From Acetobacter cibinongensis (GTDB lineage: Bacteria; Pseudomonadota; Alphaproteobacteria; Acetobacterales; Acetobacteraceae), in assembly GCF_000963925.1 (NCBI RefSeq), contig NZ_BAMV01000010.1, forward strand, positions 102,648-166,647: a stretch of 64,000 nucleotides of DNA, written 5' to 3'. Position numbers and translations under genes: made by a program. Below the pieces are notes generated by a model. The model saw only the letters and a program-made list of their open reading frames with translations, ran no database searches and was not told the DNA's origin. This document shows positions 17,547 through 27,605 of the stretch, piece after piece (within the stretch, counting starts at the first letter, position 1; the number at the start of each line of letters is the position of its first letter).

Positions 17547-18788
17547 TCAGACGTCGATCAGAAGGCGGCGTGGGTCTTCCACGTTCTGTTTGATACGGAC
17601 CAGGAAGCTGACTGCTTCTTTCCCGTCCACAATGCGGTGGTCATAAGACAGCGCAATATACATCATCGGACGAATAACAACCTGCCCTTTTACAGCAACC
17701 GGGCGTTCCTGAATGGAGTGCATGCCCAGAATACCGGACTGCGGCGCGTTCAGGATTGGTGTGGACAGCAGAGACCCATAGATACCACCGTTGGTGATGG
17801 AGAAGGTACCGCCGGAAAGGTCATCAATTTTCAATGTCCCTTCACGCGCTGCCTTACCAAAACCGCCAATGGCTTTTTCAATCTGTGCAAAACCAAGTTT
17901 GTCAGCATCGCGAATAACCGGAACAACCAACCCATTTGGTCCGCCAACAGCAATACCAAGGTTGACATAGTCACGGTAAATCACGTCCTCGCCGTCAATT
18001 TCCGCGTTGATGGCAGGAAACTCTTTCAACGCAGCAATAACAGCACGGGAGAAAATGGACATAAAGCCCAGCTTCACACCGTGTTTTTTCACGAATGAGT
18101 CCTGATATTCCGCCCGCAGTTCCATGGCGGCGGACAGGTCAACCTCGTTAAAGGTTGTCAGGATAGCAGCCGTGTTCTGAGCGTCTTTCAGGCGGCGGGC
18201 GATGGTCCGGCGCAGGCGCGTCATCTTCACGCGCTCTTCACGGGGGTCATCATTCCGTGGGGGTTTGGGGGCCGCCTGCTGCTGGGCGACCGGAGGCTGG
18301 GACAGGAAGCTTTGGACGTCACCCTTCGTGATGCGCCCGTTCAGGCCTGAACCCTGACCAACCTGATCTGCGCTCAGGTTGTTTTCCGTCATAAGTTTGC
18401 GTGCAGCGGGGAGAGCCGCAGCGGCATCTATTGCCGGAGCAGCTTTTTTGTCGGCTGGGGCAGCGGCAGGAGCCGGTGCTGCGGGAGCAGCCTGCTTTTC
18501 AGTCGTTTTTTCAGCAGGGGCTGGTTGTGCTGAAGGCTTGTTGCCACCGGCACCGGGTTCCAGTGTTGTCAGCACCGCACCAACTTCCACCTCGTCCCCT
18601 TCCTTCACCGCTGCCGTGCCGAGCACACCAGCTTGCGGGGCAGACACTTCAACGCTGACCTTGTCTGTTTCAAGCTCAACAATCGGTTCATCCGCAGCCA
18701 CGGCATCGCCGGCTTTTTTCAGCCATTTAGCAATGGTTGCAGTGGTAACGCTTTCACCTAGTGTCGGCACCTTGATCTCGACTGACAT
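17547..18788 (-). CDS. odhB: 2-oxoglutarate dehydrogenase E2, dihydrolipoyl succinyltransferase
   Basis: This core subunit of the 2-oxoglutarate dehydrogenase complex transfers succinyl groups from lipoate to CoA. The 413-residue protein contains one lipoyl domain (ETDKVSVEV, residues 1-80), an Ala/Pro linker, a peripheral-subunit-binding domain ([16 protein letters not shown], then [11 protein letters not shown]) and the catalytic domain ending with the [12 protein letters not shown] active-site His-Asp motif. I start it at the ATG at 18788 ([13 protein letters not shown]), the conserved family start; two in-frame ATGs lie 12 and 21 bases upstream. It lies 115 bases after odhA and before lpd. 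Confidence 0.96.
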   Translation of the reverse strand: MSVEIKVPTLGESVTTATIAKWLKKAGDAVAADEPIVELETDKVSVEVSAPQAGVLGTAAVKEGDEVEVGAVLTTLEPGAGGNKPSAQPAPAEKTTEKQAAPAAPAPAAAPADKKAAPAIDAAAALPAARKLMTENNLSADQVGQGSGLNGRITKGDVQSFLSQPPVAQQQAAPKPPRNDDPREERVKMTRLRRTIARRLKDAQNTAAILTTFNEVDLSAAMELRAEYQDSFVKKHGVKLGFMSIFSRAVIAALKEFPAINAEIDGEDVIYRDYVNLGIAVGGPNGLVVPVIRDADKLGFAQIEKAIGGFGKAAREGTLKIDDLSGGTFSITNGGIYGSLLSTPILNAPQSGILGMHSIQERPVAVKGQVVIRPMMYIALSYDHRIVDGKEAVSFLVRIKQNVEDPRRLLIDV

Positions 18789-18902
18789 CTCTATCCCCAT
18801 TTTCTTCAAACATGCACCGGTGGGGTTTTATACACCAGAGCCCACCTGTCGTTTCTCATCCGTTTTCCAAGCATGGATGACCTGCTCAGACAGTTCCGTA
18901 TT

Positions 18903-21776
18903 TCAGTCTGTTTTCTTCACGCCCAACGCTCTGGCAATGAGGTCAGCCTGCTCCGCAGCATGAATACGGGCAAGACCCGTTGCAGGGCTGGCGGCCGCAG
19001 CACGCCCCACATAAGCTGGACGACCTGCTTTATGTTTGGCAGCGACAAGTGCTTTTTCGATACGTCTGTCAGCAAAGTGCCAAGCTCCGCCATTTTCCGT
19101 TTCTTCCTGACACCACACAACCTGCGCGTTCGGATAGCGCTTCAGTTCAGCAGCCAAGGCGGCTTCAGGGAACGGATAAAGCTGCTCAAGACGCAGGATG
19201 GCTACCTTGTTCAGCTCTTTCTCGCGCCGTTCTGCCAGCAGGTCATAATAGACCTTGCCAGAACACAGCACGACACGCTCAATCTCGGCATCCGCAGCCA
19301 GAGCGTCAATTTCTCCCAGCACAGGCTGGAAGCGCGTACCCGGCCCAAACTCCGTCAGAGCAGAGACTGCCAGCTTATGACGCAGCAGAGACTTTGGCTC
19401 CATAAGGATCAAAGGTTTACGATAATCCAGCTTCAACTGGCGACGCAGGGCGTGGAAGTAGTTTGCTGGCGTTGTAATGTTGCAGACAAACATGTTGTCT
19501 TCCGCACACAACTGCAAATACCGCTCCAGACGCGCAGAAGAATGTTCTGGCCCCTGCCCTTCGTACCCGTGTGGCAACAGCATGACCAAGCCGGACATAC
19601 GCAGCCATTTGGTTTCACCTGAGGCTATGAACTGGTCAATAATAACCTGTGCACAGTTGGAGAAGTCCCCAAACTGGGCTTCCCACAACACGAGTGTTTG
19701 CGGGTTACGGAGCGAATATCCGTATTCAAACCCGAGCACCCCGTATTCTGAAAGAAACGAGTTCCAGATCTCAATTTTTGCCTGCTCAGGCTGAATATGA
19801 TTGAGCGGCGTGTATTGGCTCTGATTAGTCTGATCAATCAGTGTGGCATGGCGTTGGCTGAATGTGCCACGCTGGCAGTCTTCACCAGACAGACGCACAC
19901 GGTGGTTTTCCAGCAAAAGAGAACCGAAACCCAGTGCTTCACCCGTTGCCCAGTCAAACCCTTCGCCGGTCTCAAACATAGCCGCCTTGGCTTTAAGCTG
20001 ACGGGCAATTTTTGAGTTCAGGTCAAAATTATCAGGAACAGTGGCCAGCGCTGCCCCAATGGTTTTCAGTTTATCCTGTGCAATCCCGGTTTCCGGGTAG
20101 GCGCTTTCCACCTTGCCAGTTGGCGCTGTCAGGCCGGACCAGCCACCTTCCAGCCAGTCAGCCTTGTTCACCTTGTAGGACTGTGCGGCTTTGTAGTCCG
20201 CATCCAGCCGTTCAAAAAACGCATCCCACTGTGCTTTTACGTCAGCCTCCGTCACCACACCTGCGGCGATAAGGCGCTTGGAATATAGTGCGTGTGGCGT
20301 TTCATGCTCGGCAATGGCTTTGTACATAACCGGCTGCGTGAAAGCAGGTTCGTCCGTCTCATTGTGCCCGTGGCGGCGATAGCAGACGATATCCAGCACG
20401 ATGTCACTGGCAAAGGCCTGCCGGTAATCTTCTGCCAGACGGGAGGCATAAATAACCGCCTCTGCATCATCACCATTCACATGCAGCACAGGCGCTTCAA
20501 TGGCTTTGGCGACATCCGTGCCGTAAACGCCGGAATGACCGTTTTCAGGGTTGGTTGTAAACCCAACCTGGTTGTTGACCACCATGTGAATGGTGCCACC
20601 TGTCCGGTACCCTTTGAGCTGAGACATGGAGAATGTCTCATACACAATGCCCTGACCGGCAAAGGCTGCGTCACCATGGATAACAATACCCATGTGCGCT
20701 GAGCGGTTTTCCGTATCGCCTGTGTCGTCCTGAATAGCGCGCACTTTGCCGCACACAACCGGGTCAACTGCTTCAAGGTGAGACGGGTTCGGCTGGAGCG
20801 AAATATGAACGGAGTGGCCGCCCACTTCCACATCCGTGGAGGAGCCCAGATGGTACTTCACATCGCCTGAACCCGCGACGTCATCCGGCTTGAAAGACCC
20901 ACCAGCAAATTCATTAAAAATGGCCACATAGGGCTTGCGAACCACATTGACCAAGGTGTTGAGGCGGCCACGATGCGCCATGCCAATGGTCACAGACCGG
21001 ACGCCCTGACTGGCCCCCTGATCAATAATGGCGTGCAGAGAGGGAATGGAAATTTCCCCGCCCTCAAGCCCAAACCGTTTGGCACCCACGTACCGTTTCT
21101 GACAGAAGGACTCAAAGCCCTCGGCTTCAGTCAGGTTCTGCAGAATAGCTTTCTGCTCTTCGGGTGTAACGGCTTTCTGCCAGTTATCGCCTTCAAGACG
21201 TTGGCGGAACCACTCACGCTGTTCCTCATTGCGGGCATAGAGATATTCCGCGCCGATGGTATGGCAATAGACCCCGCGCAAGGACGCAACAACGTCCTTG
21301 ATCTTGGCGGATGGCCCCTTGAGCAGAGGTTGAAGCAGCGAGCCTATATAGACCTCACGATTCTGGTCCTTATCGCCAAAACCATAGGTTGCGAGCGCAA
21401 GCTCCTTACGGGGCTGAGGCACTTTAAGGCCAAGCGGGTCCAGCGTGGCTTCAAGGTGCCCATATTCCCGGTAAGCCCGGACAAGGCGTGCAATCGCCAA
21501 GCTGTCTTCAGCAGCCAGACCACCAACAGCGCTGCCTTTGGCCCCTTTTGCCACAGGCTCTGGCTCATCACCCGTAATGATGGACGCACGGGGAGCCCAT
21601 GACGGCCCTACAGCGTCTTTCAGGACGGCGGCTTCTTCCTCTTCCAGAGAACTGAAGAGTTCATCAAAGGAGGGATCTACTGTTTTGTGATCCTTGGCCC
21701 ACTGGGCGTACAGATCAGCAAGATAGGCAATATTGGCCCCGTTAAGCGCCGTTGCCAGTACATCTGAAGCTGCCAT
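18903..21776 (-). CDS. odhA: 2-oxoglutarate dehydrogenase E1 component
   Basis: This thiamine-diphosphate enzyme decarboxylates 2-oxoglutarate and succinylates the E2 lipoyl domain in the TCA cycle. About 957 residues, normal for SucA. Visible motifs are the E2-docking N-terminus (NIAYLADLYAQWAKDHKTVD), GMAHRGRLNTLVNV, GDAAFAGQGIVYET, the ThDP site with NNQVGFTTNP, and LLPHGYEGQGPEHSSARLER. The ATG at 21776 has a strong GGAAGGAG site; the frame extends upstream to 21833 without support. It is the first gene of odhA-odhB-lpd. A complete cluster shows the strain encodes a full oxidative TCA step, needed for acetate overoxidation in Acetobacter. Confidence 0.97.
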   Translation of the reverse strand: MAASDVLATALNGANIAYLADLYAQWAKDHKTVDPSFDELFSSLEEEEAAVLKDAVGPSWAPRASIITGDEPEPVAKGAKGSAVGGLAAEDSLAIARLVRAYREYGHLEATLDPLGLKVPQPRKELALATYGFGDKDQNREVYIGSLLQPLLKGPSAKIKDVVASLRGVYCHTIGAEYLYARNEEQREWFRQRLEGDNWQKAVTPEEQKAILQNLTEAEGFESFCQKRYVGAKRFGLEGGEISIPSLHAIIDQGASQGVRSVTIGMAHRGRLNTLVNVVRKPYVAIFNEFAGGSFKPDDVAGSGDVKYHLGSSTDVEVGGHSVHISLQPNPSHLEAVDPVVCGKVRAIQDDTGDTENRSAHMGIVIHGDAAFAGQGIVYETFSMSQLKGYRTGGTIHMVVNNQVGFTTNPENGHSGVYGTDVAKAIEAPVLHVNGDDAEAVIYASRLAEDYRQAFASDIVLDIVCYRRHGHNETDEPAFTQPVMYKAIAEHETPHALYSKRLIAAGVVTEADVKAQWDAFFERLDADYKAAQSYKVNKADWLEGGWSGLTAPTGKVESAYPETGIAQDKLKTIGAALATVPDNFDLNSKIARQLKAKAAMFETGEGFDWATGEALGFGSLLLENHRVRLSGEDCQRGTFSQRHATLIDQTNQSQYTPLNHIQPEQAKIEIWNSFLSEYGVLGFEYGYSLRNPQTLVLWEAQFGDFSNCAQVIIDQFIASGETKWLRMSGLVMLLPHGYEGQGPEHSSARLERYLQLCAEDNMFVCNITTPANYFHALRRQLKLDYRKPLILMEPKSLLRHKLAVSALTEFGPGTRFQPVLGEIDALAADAEIERVVLCSGKVYYDLLAERREKELNKVAILRLEQLYPFPEAALAAELKRYPNAQVVWCQEETENGGAWHFADRRIEKALVAAKHKAGRPAYVGRAAAASPATGLARIHAAEQADLIARALGVKKTD

Positions 21777-22058
21777 GTCAGACTCCTTCCCGTTGCGGGG
21801 CCAGCCCGAACTGGTGGCCTTGCATTGTGTCATTCCCGAACAAAACCCGGACCATGTTTTTCTTCATCCCACATCTCAGTGCAGGATGCCCTGCCTTGCC
21901 CTGTCGTGACGAAAAGGTGCCGGTTATAGCGCTACACATGCTGCCCCTGCATCCTTCCTGCACTCATGCATTCGTTCTTCCGGCCAAAGGCGCTGTGCCT
22001 CTGGCCACTCTGTGATTTTGCTAGACCGCTGCTGCATCGGGAACAAGAGAGCCGCCTG

Positions 22059-23252
22059 TCACGCTCTTGAGAGGCCATGTGCGGCCTGTGCGGCCTTGGC
22101 ACCCTGTGCCAGCCAGCTCTCGCTCCCCATCTCAGCAAGACGTGATGCGGTGCGGGCAAAAGCATCCGCCCCATCACCGGTGGTAAAGAGCTGGTCAGGG
22201 GTAGCCTCCGCCGTGGCAAACAGCAGATTCCCGTTGTCATACAAGGCATCAATCAGGGTAATGAAGCGCCGTGCGAGGTTGGCATCGTCCTGTCCCATTT
22301 TGGGAATGTCATCTATGATCAGAACGGTGAACTGCTTTGCGAGCGCCAGATAGTCGTTTGGACCACGGGGCTTTCCACACAAAGAGTTGAAATCAAACCG
22401 GGCCACGGGGCCAGCAGCCTGATCCACCTCAAAGCTACGACCACTGAACTCCAGCGTCACAGGTTTGGGCTTTTCCTGCCCGGCATAGCGGGTAAAAATC
22501 TCGTCCAGCCTTTGTTTGCCGCGCTTGTCTGCGGGCACAAGCCATGTTTCCCGGTCCTGCTGCCGCCCACGGCGGTAATCCCGTTGCGAATCAAGCTCCA
22601 CTGTGTCCAGTTCCCGCTTGATAATGGCAATGAACGGCTTGAAAGCATCCGCCCCCGGCTTGTTCTGGAACAGCTCACCAGGGTCTGTGTTGGACGTGGC
22701 GACAATAATAACATTGGCGGCAAAAAGAGCTTCAAACAGCCGCCCCAAAATCATGGCGTCTGCAATGTCATTCACCTGAAATTCATCAAAGCACAAAAGC
22801 TGTGCCCGACCTGCGATAGTTTTAGCTAACGGCGGGATAGGGTCTGTCATGCCGGGGTTGGCAGCCTTGAGAGCATGAAGCTTCTGGTGCACATCCTGCA
22901 TGAAGCGCAGAAAATGAATACGCTCCTTCCGTTGCACCGGCGCACAGGCAAAGAACAGATCCATCACCATGGTTTTGCCACGCCCAACGCGGCCTACAAT
23001 ATACAAGCCACGCGGGTGCTGGGGTGGCGCAGGCGCTTTAATGCGCTGCACAAGCCCGGCCAGCAGCCCTTTGGCCGCTGGCTGAGGGGCTGGCATGTGG
23101 TCCAACTCCTGCCAAAGCCGGTCCAGCCGCTCAATTACCCGTTTCTGGTCTGGGTCACTTGTAAGGTCGCCTGACGCAATGCGCGCCTGATAAACCGCCA
23201 TAGGCCCTTGCTGTGCCACCGTGTGTGCCTCGTTCTTGTTATTCTCGTTCAT
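22059..23252 (-). CDS. zapE: AFG1/ZapE family ATPase
   Basis: This P-loop ATPase of about 397 residues belongs to the AFG1 (LACE1)/ZapE family, linked to respiratory-complex quality control in mitochondria and to Z-ring destabilisation in E. coli. The Walker A motif is GRVGRGKTMVMDLFF and Walker B is LLCFDEFQVNDIADAMIL. Later segments VATSNTDPGELF and LIIDDIPKMG, then DDANLARRFITLIDALYD, are typical of the family. The start at 23252 is tentative; another ATG exists 17 codons downstream with a nearby AAGGG. It lies about 280 bases upstream of odhA on the same strand, an arrangement consistent with a link to respiratory metabolism, though I cannot prove co-transcription. Confidence 0.92.
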   Translation of the reverse strand: MNENNKNEAHTVAQQGPMAVYQARIASGDLTSDPDQKRVIERLDRLWQELDHMPAPQPAAKGLLAGLVQRIKAPAPPQHPRGLYIVGRVGRGKTMVMDLFFACAPVQRKERIHFLRFMQDVHQKLHALKAANPGMTDPIPPLAKTIAGRAQLLCFDEFQVNDIADAMILGRLFEALFAANVIIVATSNTDPGELFQNKPGADAFKPFIAIIKRELDTVELDSQRDYRRGRQQDRETWLVPADKRGKQRLDEIFTRYAGQEKPKPVTLEFSGRSFEVDQAAGPVARFDFNSLCGKPRGPNDYLALAKQFTVLIIDDIPKMGQDDANLARRFITLIDALYDNGNLLFATAEATPDQLFTTGDGADAFARTASRLAEMGSESWLAQGAKAAQAAHGLSRA

Positions 23253-23354
23253 ACCTTACGCCGATAGCGGGGAGCCACCCCACTGAGCAAGGGGCCTGAA
23301 CCTCTCCTAACCGTGTCGTGACAGGCCACGCTGCTTTCTGCTGCATTCTAGAGG

Positions 23355-23372
23355 GTTTTTGTTAACAAAAAC
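23355..23372. promoter_or_regulatory. Perfect 18-bp palindrome before the AhpD-like gene
   Basis: GTTTTTGTTAACAAAAAC is a perfect palindrome twelve bases upstream of the start codon, overlapping the expected promoter or leader. It is a good candidate operator for a dimeric regulator that is not encoded nearby. Confidence 0.55.
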
Positions 23373-23384
23373 AGGACACAGCAC

Positions 23385-23723
23385 ATGACTGACTGGAATG
23401 CCTACCGCACGCACCTGAGCCAGAACGTAAAAGTACTGGCCAAACTGTCCCCCAATACCCTCAAGGGGTTACAGACCCTTGAAACCCCTGAACCAGACAA
23501 AAAACATCTGGACGACAAAACGCGGGAGCTGATCTCTCTGGCAGTCGCGGTCACCACACGCTGCGATGGGTGTATTGCGGTTCATACTGTAGGCGCCAAA
23601 AAAGCTGGCGCAACGAAGGAAGAGATAGCCGAGGCTCTGGGCGTAGCGGTAGCGCTGAACGCCGGTGCAGCTCTTGTGTATTCCAGCCGGGCGCTGGATG
23701 CGTTCGACACCGTGCAAGACTAA
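23385..23723 (+). CDS. Carboxymuconolactone decarboxylase/AhpD-fold protein
   Basis: This 112-residue all-helical protein has the AhpD redox motif CDGCIAVHTVGAKKAG, with the CxxC pair followed by His, as in small alkylhydroperoxidase-like proteins. That suggests a thiol peroxidase or disulfide-reductase activity in the cytoplasm rather than gamma-carboxymuconolactone chemistry. AGGAC precedes the ATG. A perfect palindrome overlaps the leader, so it may be redox-regulated. A 14-base tandem duplication spans its stop codon (23711-23738). It is transcribed alone and diverges from zapE. Confidence 0.9.
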   Translation: MTDWNAYRTHLSQNVKVLAKLSPNTLKGLQTLETPEPDKKHLDDKTRELISLAVAVTTRCDGCIAVHTVGAKKAGATKEEIAEALGVAVALNAGAALVYSSRALDAFDTVQD

Positions 23724-23738
23724 ACGTGCAAGACTAAA
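23711..23738 (+). repeat. 14-bp tandem duplication spanning a stop codon
   Basis: CGTGCAAGACTAAA occurs twice in direct succession. The first copy encodes the last residues and stop of the AhpD-like protein, and the second lies just after it. It looks like a recent slippage duplication. Confidence 0.8.
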
Positions 23739-23752
23739 ACAGACTCTAGCTG

Positions 23753-23813
23753 CCAGCAGGACGGTGTCTCGCAACGGCATGATGCTCAGAACAGCATCGC
23801 ATTGTCCTGCTGG
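23753..23813. repeat. Nested stem-loop between the AhpD-like gene and comEC
   Basis: Outer arms CCAGCAGGAC and GTCCTGCTGG pair perfectly, and an inner stem GATGCT/AGCATC encloses a six-base loop. There is no T-run, so it is not a standard terminator. It could be a transcript-end structure, a small RNA, or a dispersed repeat. Confidence 0.55.
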
Positions 23814-23908
23814 TCGTTAAAAAGTGGGTTTGTCAGAGGCAAGGCAGGCCATCCGTACACAGCGCCTAGACGCACCGATAATAAGGGCGTCGAGGTCTGT
23901 TAATCGTT

Positions 23909-26155
23909 CTATTCTGCCTGCGCCAACGGCAGATTAGGGTGCCCATGCCCTCCGGGTTTTAAAACCCATGGCCGCGTGCCCTGCCACGCACGGTCTGTTT
24001 GGAGGTCAACCGCTTTCGCGGTCGCAAACACAGTCTGCGCGCCATTTCGCCATGCGGAAAAACGATCAAGCCGCAACGGCACATTCGGACAGGACTGGCG
24101 CAACGGGGCAGAACTGATAACGGCATCCGCGCCTTTACAAACGGCATCAGGCAAACCTTGCATCCCATCTGAGCGGTCATGCAGCCTTAACAAAAAGACC
24201 TTGTTAGCAGCGGAGAAAAAACACAGCCCTGCCTCGCCGTCACTATCGCAGCTTAACGCGCCATCCAGCACTTCATCCTGCACGGGAAACGGCTTTATGG
24301 TTTGGGCTGCCACCGCCTGCTGCCATGCGACACCTAGCCACGCGGCATCGCGAGATTGGCCACCAACCCACAGTGTTTTTTGCTGATACAGCCCCACCAT
24401 ACCCCCATCCGGGCTAATCATCATGGTTGGGCGCAACACCACAAATGGGACCAGCAAGCCAACACCAACCGGCGCAAGCCCCCAGAAACGCCATGTTTGC
24501 CGCCATAAGCACAGCCAACACAGCCCTAATATAATAAGCCCCAAAGCCCAGGGGGGCATTGCCGGCACCATAATGCGGGCAGCAGGCCACTGCACTACCA
24601 CACGCGCCGAAGCGATAATAAGCCGCACACCCCACCCCATAGGGATGAGTGCCAATGCCTCACCATGAAACGGGACCAGAACGAGGGCCACCAAGCCTAA
24701 CGGCATCACCCAGAGCGCCATCACAGGCACGACAAACAGGTTCGCAATAACAAAGAAGGGTTGTATTTGGCCAAAATGCGCCATCACAACAGGCAGGGTT
24801 GATAAACCAGCCAAAAGGCTCGTCAAACCCAAGACCAGAGCATGGTGTGTAGCCCTATGTGCCAGTTGTAACCACGCAGGCTTGAAGGTCAAAGCCCGAA
24901 AGGCGGCAAGTTTAGGCCCGGCAACCTCATAGCCCGCAGCAAGCGCCATCACTGCGACAAAGGACATCTGAAAAGCCGCACTCAGCACATACTCCGGGTG
25001 CCACACCAGCATACCCAGTGCTGCAAGCGCCAACCCGCGTAATGACACGCTCCGACGCCCGATAGACAACCCAACAACAACTACCGTTGCCATAACCAGA
25101 CTGCGGATAACTGGCAGATGCAAACCGGTAAGAGCGGCGTAGCCAACCCCTCCGCCTAGCGCGACAAAGGCAGACAGTGCTTTGCACGGCCAACGCAAAC
25201 TGGCCCACTCCCATCGGGCAAATGCCAGTCTGGCCGCCACCATAATCACGGTCATGACAAGACCCAGATGCAGCCCGGCAACCGCGAGCACATGCGCCAA
25301 TCCTGAAACCGCAAACTCCTGACGGACAGTTTGTGGAATGCTGGCTGTTTCTCCCGTCAGCAAAGTCGTAGCCACAGCCCCTACAGCGCCAGGCAATACG
25401 GCGCGAATACGCTGATCAAGCGCCTCCCGCACAGGCTCAAGCTGCACTGTAAACCCGATGCCTCTGGGCGTGGTTGTATTCAGGCGCTCAACGGGGTCCA
25501 GCACGCGCCCATATCCGGCAAGGCCTGCAAACCATGCCTCGCGTTGCATATCCCGCCCTCCCGGATACGCCGGAAAAGGAGGTGGCGTCAGCATGGCCCT
25601 GAGCCAGACCGTCTCTCCGGGAAACAGAGGCTGGGTATCATCCGGCCTTAATTTAAGGCGCAGGCTGCGGCGAAGAGGCGCCATTCCCGAATCGAGAGGG
25701 GTTTCAAACTGTGCCGCTACCACCTCGATAGTGCGGGTTGCGAGGCCTGTTTTTGGGGCCACCCCTTGCGTCACACGCCTGACCGTGCCGCTCAGTTCTA
25801 TCGCACGGCGCGGGAGTTCCGGCATGGGAGCATGGCGATGCGCCGCCCCCCATGCCGATGCAAACCCGATGGCCACGGCAGCGCACCCCGTACCCAGAAC
25901 CCGCCCCCAGACTGTGCCCCGCCACATCCACAGCACAACACTGCTGACACAGGCCACACCAAGAGGAAGAACCAGACCACACAATGCTGATGGCTCGGTT
26001 TGAAGCGCGAAGTACCACACACTCCCCGCCGCTACGGCCACGGGCACCCACAACACCAGACGCCTGTATTCGACCAGCAGGCGGAGTGCCATACGGTCAA
26101 ACACAGGTAACACAGCCACCGCCTGTGCACAGATGGGCAGCCGCCACGCCGCCAC
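23909..26155 (-). CDS. comEC: ComEC/Rec2 family DNA-uptake channel protein
   Basis: This polytopic inner-membrane protein is expected to carry single-stranded DNA into the cytoplasm during transformation. The 748-residue sequence has an N-terminal membrane pair, the OB-like ComEC region, and the competence membrane domain with AVAGLHLGLVMTVIMVAA and the long hydrophobic segments around YVLSAAFQMSFVAVMALA. The C-terminal region lacks recognisable HxHxDH metallo-hydrolase residues, as in many alphaproteobacterial ComEC proteins. The start at 26155 is a GTG; an ATG 21 codons inside is an alternative. It diverges from gltX with only about 45 bases between starts. DprA is encoded at 30.5 kb. Confidence 0.88.
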   Translation of the reverse strand: MAAWRLPICAQAVAVLPVFDRMALRLLVEYRRLVLWVPVAVAAGSVWYFALQTEPSALCGLVLPLGVACVSSVVLWMWRGTVWGRVLGTGCAAVAIGFASAWGAAHRHAPMPELPRRAIELSGTVRRVTQGVAPKTGLATRTIEVVAAQFETPLDSGMAPLRRSLRLKLRPDDTQPLFPGETVWLRAMLTPPPFPAYPGGRDMQREAWFAGLAGYGRVLDPVERLNTTTPRGIGFTVQLEPVREALDQRIRAVLPGAVGAVATTLLTGETASIPQTVRQEFAVSGLAHVLAVAGLHLGLVMTVIMVAARLAFARWEWASLRWPCKALSAFVALGGGVGYAALTGLHLPVIRSLVMATVVVVGLSIGRRSVSLRGLALAALGMLVWHPEYVLSAAFQMSFVAVMALAAGYEVAGPKLAAFRALTFKPAWLQLAHRATHHALVLGLTSLLAGLSTLPVVMAHFGQIQPFFVIANLFVVPVMALWVMPLGLVALVLVPFHGEALALIPMGWGVRLIIASARVVVQWPAARIMVPAMPPWALGLIILGLCWLCLWRQTWRFWGLAPVGVGLLVPFVVLRPTMMISPDGGMVGLYQQKTLWVGGQSRDAAWLGVAWQQAVAAQTIKPFPVQDEVLDGALSCDSDGEAGLCFFSAANKVFLLRLHDRSDGMQGLPDAVCKGADAVISSAPLRQSCPNVPLRLDRFSAWRNGAQTVFATAKAVDLQTDRAWQGTRPWVLKPGGHGHPNLPLAQAE

Positions 26156-26198
26156 AGCGTATGGCTACCCGCGCCCGTGCGTGATATGGGTGCGCCTT

Positions 26199-27605
26199 AT
26201 GACGACCATCCGTACACGCTTCGCTCCGAGTCCGACCGGCCTTTTGCACATTGGCAATGCCCGCGCGGCCCTGTTCAATTTTCTTTTTGCCCGTCATCAC
26301 GGCGGCGAGTTCCTCCTGCGCATTGAGGATACCGACCGTGAGCGTTCCACCCAACAGGCAGTAGACGTTATTTTTGACGGTCTGGCCTGGATGGGCATTA
26401 CGGCAGATGAAGAGCCTGTTTTTCAAAGCACGCGACAGGCACGCCACGCTGAGGTAGCGCTGGAACTGCTGGCAAAAGGTCTGGCCTACAAGTGCTACTG
26501 CACGCCAGAAGAACTGAAGCAGATGCGCGAAGACGCCATGAAAAATGGCCAGCCACCCCGCTATAACGGCATGTGGCGCGACCGTGACCCCTCTGAAGCG
26601 CCTGAAGGTGCTCCCTACGCCATTCGTATCAAAGCCCCGCGAGAGGGCGAAACTGTTCTGAACGACCTTGTGCAGGGCGAAGTCCGCGTGGCCAACGCGG
26701 AAATGGATGACATGATCATCCTGCGCTCTGACGGCACCCCCACTTACCAGCACGCTGTTGTGGTGGATGACCATGACATGGCCATTACCCACGTTATCCG
26801 CGGGGATGACCACCTGACCAACACATTCCGTCAGGCCATGATCTACCGTGCCATGGGGTGGGATCTGCCCCGCTTTGGCCATCTGCCACTCATCCACGGC
26901 CCGGATGGCGCCAAACTATCCAAACGCCATGGCGCACAGTCTGTGGTGGAATTCCGGGAACAGGGTTATCTGCCTGAAGCTCTGTGCAACTACCTGCTGC
27001 GTCTGGGCTGGGGCCATGGGGATGCTGAAATCCTGTCCCGTGAAGAACAGATCAAACTGTTCGACATTGATGGCGTTGGCCGCTCCCCTTCCCGCATGGA
27101 CTACGCCAAGCTGCTGCATATCAATGCCGTGTGGCTGCGTCAGGCAGATGATACCCGCCTGACCGATGATGTGATGAACCGCCTGAAAGCCCTTGAAGGC
27201 GTGCAGACGGATGACACGGTACGCGCCCGCGTTCTTGCCCTGATGCCCGGTTTGAAAGAGCGTGCCCGCACCTTGGTGGAACTGACGGAAAGTGCAGCCT
27301 TCCTTGGCCGCCATGTGCCGTTGACCTTCAATGATAAAGCCAAGAAAATTCTGACCCCCGAAGCCCGGACCATTCTGGACGGTCTGGCGCGTGAACTGGC
27401 AGCGGTAGAAGACTTCACACCAGAAGCCATTGACGCCGCCCTGCGCCGCTTTGCGGAGCGTGAAGGCCATAAACTGGGTCAGGTTGCCCAGCCTGTACGC
27501 GCCGCCGTAACCGGGTCCAACACGTCCCCCGGCATTGATGCCACGCTCTTTGCCTTGGGTAAGGACGAAACTCTGGCCCGTATTGGAGCAGCCCTGCATG
27601 CCTAG
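26199..27605 (+). CDS. gltX: Glutamyl-tRNA synthetase
   Basis: This class I aminoacyl-tRNA synthetase charges tRNA-Glu, and in many alphaproteobacteria also tRNA-Gln. The 468-residue protein opens with [20 protein letters not shown] (HIGH-type motif) and has the [11 protein letters not shown] form of the KMSKS loop. Both the conserved start [14 protein letters not shown] at 26199 and normal length support the chosen ATG; a longer frame from 26133 would run into comEC. Many relatives carry two gltX genes, so this may be one of a pair. It overlaps pyrB by eight bases. Confidence 0.96.
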   Translation: MTTIRTRFAPSPTGLLHIGNARAALFNFLFARHHGGEFLLRIEDTDRERSTQQAVDVIFDGLAWMGITADEEPVFQSTRQARHAEVALELLAKGLAYKCYCTPEELKQMREDAMKNGQPPRYNGMWRDRDPSEAPEGAPYAIRIKAPREGETVLNDLVQGEVRVANAEMDDMIILRSDGTPTYQHAVVVDDHDMAITHVIRGDDHLTNTFRQAMIYRAMGWDLPRFGHLPLIHGPDGAKLSKRHGAQSVVEFREQGYLPEALCNYLLRLGWGHGDAEILSREEQIKLFDIDGVGRSPSRMDYAKLLHINAVWLRQADDTRLTDDVMNRLKALEGVQTDDTVRARVLALMPGLKERARTLVELTESAAFLGRHVPLTFNDKAKKILTPEARTILDGLARELAAVEDFTPEAIDAALRRFAEREGHKLGQVAQPVRAAVTGSNTSPGIDATLFALGKDETLARIGAALHA

